Shown here: positions 62,206-64,000 of the stretch, in pieces
Numbering within the stretch: the first letter of the stretch is position 1
How the letters are laid out: the number at the start of each line of letters is the position of its first letter
NCBI RefSeq assembly: GCF_028435365.1
Contig: NZ_JAGTJJ010000014.1
Coordinates: 124,001 to 188,000 of the forward strand
Origin: Polyangium jinanense
Lineage (GTDB): Bacteria; Myxococcota; Polyangia; Polyangiales; Polyangiaceae
Direction: 5' to 3'
Length of the DNA: 64,000 bases
The notes under the pieces: generated by a model
Told to the model about the DNA's origin: nothing
Databases searched by the model: none
What the model saw: only the letters and a program-made list of their open reading frames with translations
Position numbers and translations under genes: made by a program

Positions 62206-64000
62206 GCGGCGACGGCGGAACCCCCGGCGGCGGCGCGTCGAGCGCCGTGACGACGTATTGCGTCCCGACGCTGAAGATCACGAAGGTCGCGTGCACCGCT
62301 GGCCACGTGCTGCCGAACCTCTTCGTCCTCTTCCGAAAAACTCCACCCAAACCCGGGGATCCCACGATTGGTAGCAAAATCGCTGCGATGTGGACGAGCG
62401 AGGAGACGCCCGCGGGGCCCGTGCCGCCGTACGTGCTCGGCATGACGGACGCGACCGGGTACCTCGGCCCACCCATCGATCACGCCTCGCCCACGTGCTT
62501 CGATCAGGTCCCCGACGCGTACAAGCTCCAGCAGGGGCAATCGTACGACGTGTATTTGATCCAGCACCCGAGCCTCGACCTCGCGTTGCGGATCGAAGCG
62601 GAGCTCAACGCGGGATCGAAGGCCTTCGGCGAGCCCAGGGCGCTCACGGTACGCGCGGACGCGCCCACGCTCGAGGTGCCCGAGGAATCGAAGGGCCTCC
62701 TGCCGGCCGGCGCGGATCTCTATGAAGGCTGGGTGCTCTTCCGGGACATGCCTTTCGCGGCGTGCGAGCCGGTGAAAAAGCAGGTGCAGCGATTGCAAGC
62801 GCACCTCGGCGCGCTCCGGTACATGGTGGGCACGTCGAACTTCCCTTACCTGCCGGACGCGGGCACGGATGCCGACAAATCCGGCGGCGTGAACGACGGG
62901 ATCTTCGACGTCCGCACGATGAACGCGGTCTATCGATACCAGCAGGATGCGCGGTCGCGGGCGTTCCAGGTGAATGGCGGCGGCGCGTCGGGCCCGCATG
63001 CGGCGTACGTCGATTACGGGGCGAACTTCGCGCCGAAGGTCGATCGCGGCGCGCTTTCCGCGATGCAGGCGGAGCTCAAGGCGCTGAAGAAGCAGAAGGC
63101 GCTGACCGAGGATCAGAAGAAACAAAAGATCACGCTCGACGGGAAGATCAAGGCCGAGCAGGCCGACGTGAAGACCGCGACGAACATCGCGAATGCGTGG
63201 GCCTACCTCGACGGCAGCGAGATCGCGGCGCCGGCGGACAAACCGGACGCGGCCGACGGCGTGGTGACGGCGGCGACGGGCAAAGCGCTGAAGACGTGGC
63301 TTTTGCAGGGCCTGCGCAAGCCGGGGGCGATCCTGGTCTCGATGATGGATCCGCGGGGCTGGCTGAACTGGATGCGGCCCGAGGCGGCGCAATCGCTGCA
63401 CGGCTGGAGCGAGCTCGTGAAGGCGCTCGGATTCGAGCACGGGATCTGCGTGAACCACACGTTCCGCAGCGCGCAGGTCGACATCGGCAAGGCCGGGTAT
63501 GGGCGGAGCGCGCGGTCCATTCACAAGACGGGCCTCGCCATGGATCTCGGCATTGCGAGCGGCTTCGTGGACACGGTTTCGGGCTGGCCGGTGGCGTACA
63601 CGCGTGAGGTCGTGGATGGCCGCGTGAAATGGCGGCTTCACGGCTCGGCCAAGCAATCCCTCCCCGGCGTGGCGGACGCGGCGGCGCACGCGGCGCCCCT
63701 TGTGGAGCGGCTCGTGGCGCTGCGGGACGAGCAATCGAAGACCCCCATCGCGGCGGCGATGCTCTTGCCGGCCATCGAAAAACTCCTCGCGGAGATCCAG
63801 GCGAATCCCGCGGGCTTCTTTGCAAAATACTACCGGGCCTCGATCGAGCGGTGGATGTACGACGCCTGGCACCCGGAAGGCGGAATCAAGGGCGCCACGA
63901 TGACCGCGTCCGAGTTCTTCGCCGAGCACGAGCCGGGGAAGGCGGCAGAGGCGGGCGACCATGGCGCGTATCTCGACATCACGGCCGTCGGCGAGCTCCT
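62202..64000 (+). CDS. M15-like D,D-carboxypeptidase with peptidoglycan-binding domain (3' end outside window)
   Basis: At least 599 residues, still open at the window end. An N-terminal beta-rich domain (about 15-130; YCVPTLKITKVACTAGHVLP) is followed by a PG_binding_1-like fold (about 188-265; VKKQVQRLQAHLGALRYMVG, FDVRTMNAVYRYQQ) and a charged helical insert (ALKKQKALTEDQKKQK). The peptidase motif SIHKTGLAMD (S439-D448) matches the S-x-H-x-x-G-x-A-x-D zinc site of M15 enzymes (H441, D448); W556-H557 in DAWHPEGG may be the third ligand. It would cut the peptide stem of peptidoglycan. No signal peptide is seen. Its association with a LysM protein suggests a cell-wall attack effector. Confidence 0.75.
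   Translation, partial: MSGDGGTPGGGASSAVTTYCVPTLKITKVACTAGHVLPNLFVLFRKTPPKPGDPTIGSKIAAMWTSEETPAGPVPPYVLGMTDATGYLGPPIDHASPTCFDQVPDAYKLQQGQSYDVYLIQHPSLDLALRIEAELNAGSKAFGEPRALTVRADAPTLEVPEESKGLLPAGADLYEGWVLFRDMPFAACEPVKKQVQRLQAHLGALRYMVGTSNFPYLPDAGTDADKSGGVNDGIFDVRTMNAVYRYQQDARSRAFQVNGGGASGPHAAYVDYGANFAPKVDRGALSAMQAELKALKKQKALTEDQKKQKITLDGKIKAEQADVKTATNIANAWAYLDGSEIAAPADKPDAADGVVTAATGKALKTWLLQGLRKPGAILVSMMDPRGWLNWMRPEAAQSLHGWSELVKALGFEHGICVNHTFRSAQVDIGKAGYGRSARSIHKTGLAMDLGIASGFVDTVSGWPVAYTREVVDGRVKWRLHGSAKQSLPGVADAAAHAAPLVERLVALRDEQSKTPIAAAMLLPAIEKLLAEIQANPAGFFAKYYRASIERWMYDAWHPEGGIKGATMTASEFFAEHEPGKAAEAGDHGAYLDITAVGEL

Noticed and set aside
61938..63962. 674-codon minus-strand frame opposite the M15-like peptidase.
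   Set aside because: Arg/His/Val-rich shadow with no domain, opposite a gene whose motifs are intact.

Overview
The window is high-GC DNA whose gene content points to a myxobacterium, most likely of the Polyangiales (Polyangium/Sorangium type). This is inference from content: many lipoproteins with Gly/Ala/Ser linkers behind the lipobox, a MYXO-CTERM-like C-terminus (40745-42610), eukaryote-type Ser/Thr kinases next to TPR/PEGA proteins, an RsbR-like PAS-PAS-STAS protein, a TonB/ExbBD locus and GT-C type glycosyltransferases. I saw no rRNA, tRNA, CRISPR array, transposase or phage gene.

Layout. 0-4 kb (minus): partial nicotinate phosphoribosyltransferase, a CPA2 cation/proton antiporter, a GH15 enzyme. 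4-10 kb: MarR regulator, lipoproteins, an SRPBCC protein, a two-gene operon pairing a CDP-alcohol phosphatidyltransferase with an AUR1-like PAP2 protein (possible inositol lipid synthesis), and a cobalamin adenosyltransferase. 10-19 kb: a TPR-like lipoprotein, a rhodanese-MoeB fusion, a MerR-TPR fusion, a PEGA lipoprotein, a Pro/Gly-rich membrane protein and a protein with a histone H1-like tail, followed by a 0.7-kb repeat region. 19-27 kb: a LytTR response regulator, then a TonB receptor plus lipoprotein facing exbB-exbD-tonB and a poly-Ser lipoprotein. 27-29 kb: LysR, NmrA-type reductase and acetyltransferase. 29-35.5 kb: a probable surface-glycan cluster (three membrane/GT-C genes facing a methyltransferase-epimerase pair). 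35-42.6 kb: RsbR-like protein, SH3b-NlpC/P60 hydrolase, NHL-like protein, MYXO-CTERM protein. 42.7-46.8 kb: a TetR regulator in an operon with two hydrolases, with two matching candidate operators, and a further secreted hydrolase. 46.8-61 kb: two kinase-TPR modules, the second extended by three paralogous propeller lipoproteins, with a heptose kinase/nucleotidyltransferase pair and an orphan ExbD between them. 61-64 kb: a LysM protein, an acidic-tailed protein and an M15-like peptidase that runs off the window.

Two patterns cut across the window. Stop-start overlaps (ATGA, GTGA or TGATG) join at least eleven gene pairs and mark the operons. A family of palindromic repeats sits in four separate gene-to-gene convergent gaps (about 5.2, 18.5, 37.2 and 48.3 kb) and nowhere else that I found, suggesting a bidirectional terminator or REP/BIME-like role; a 43-bp tandem array follows the second copy.
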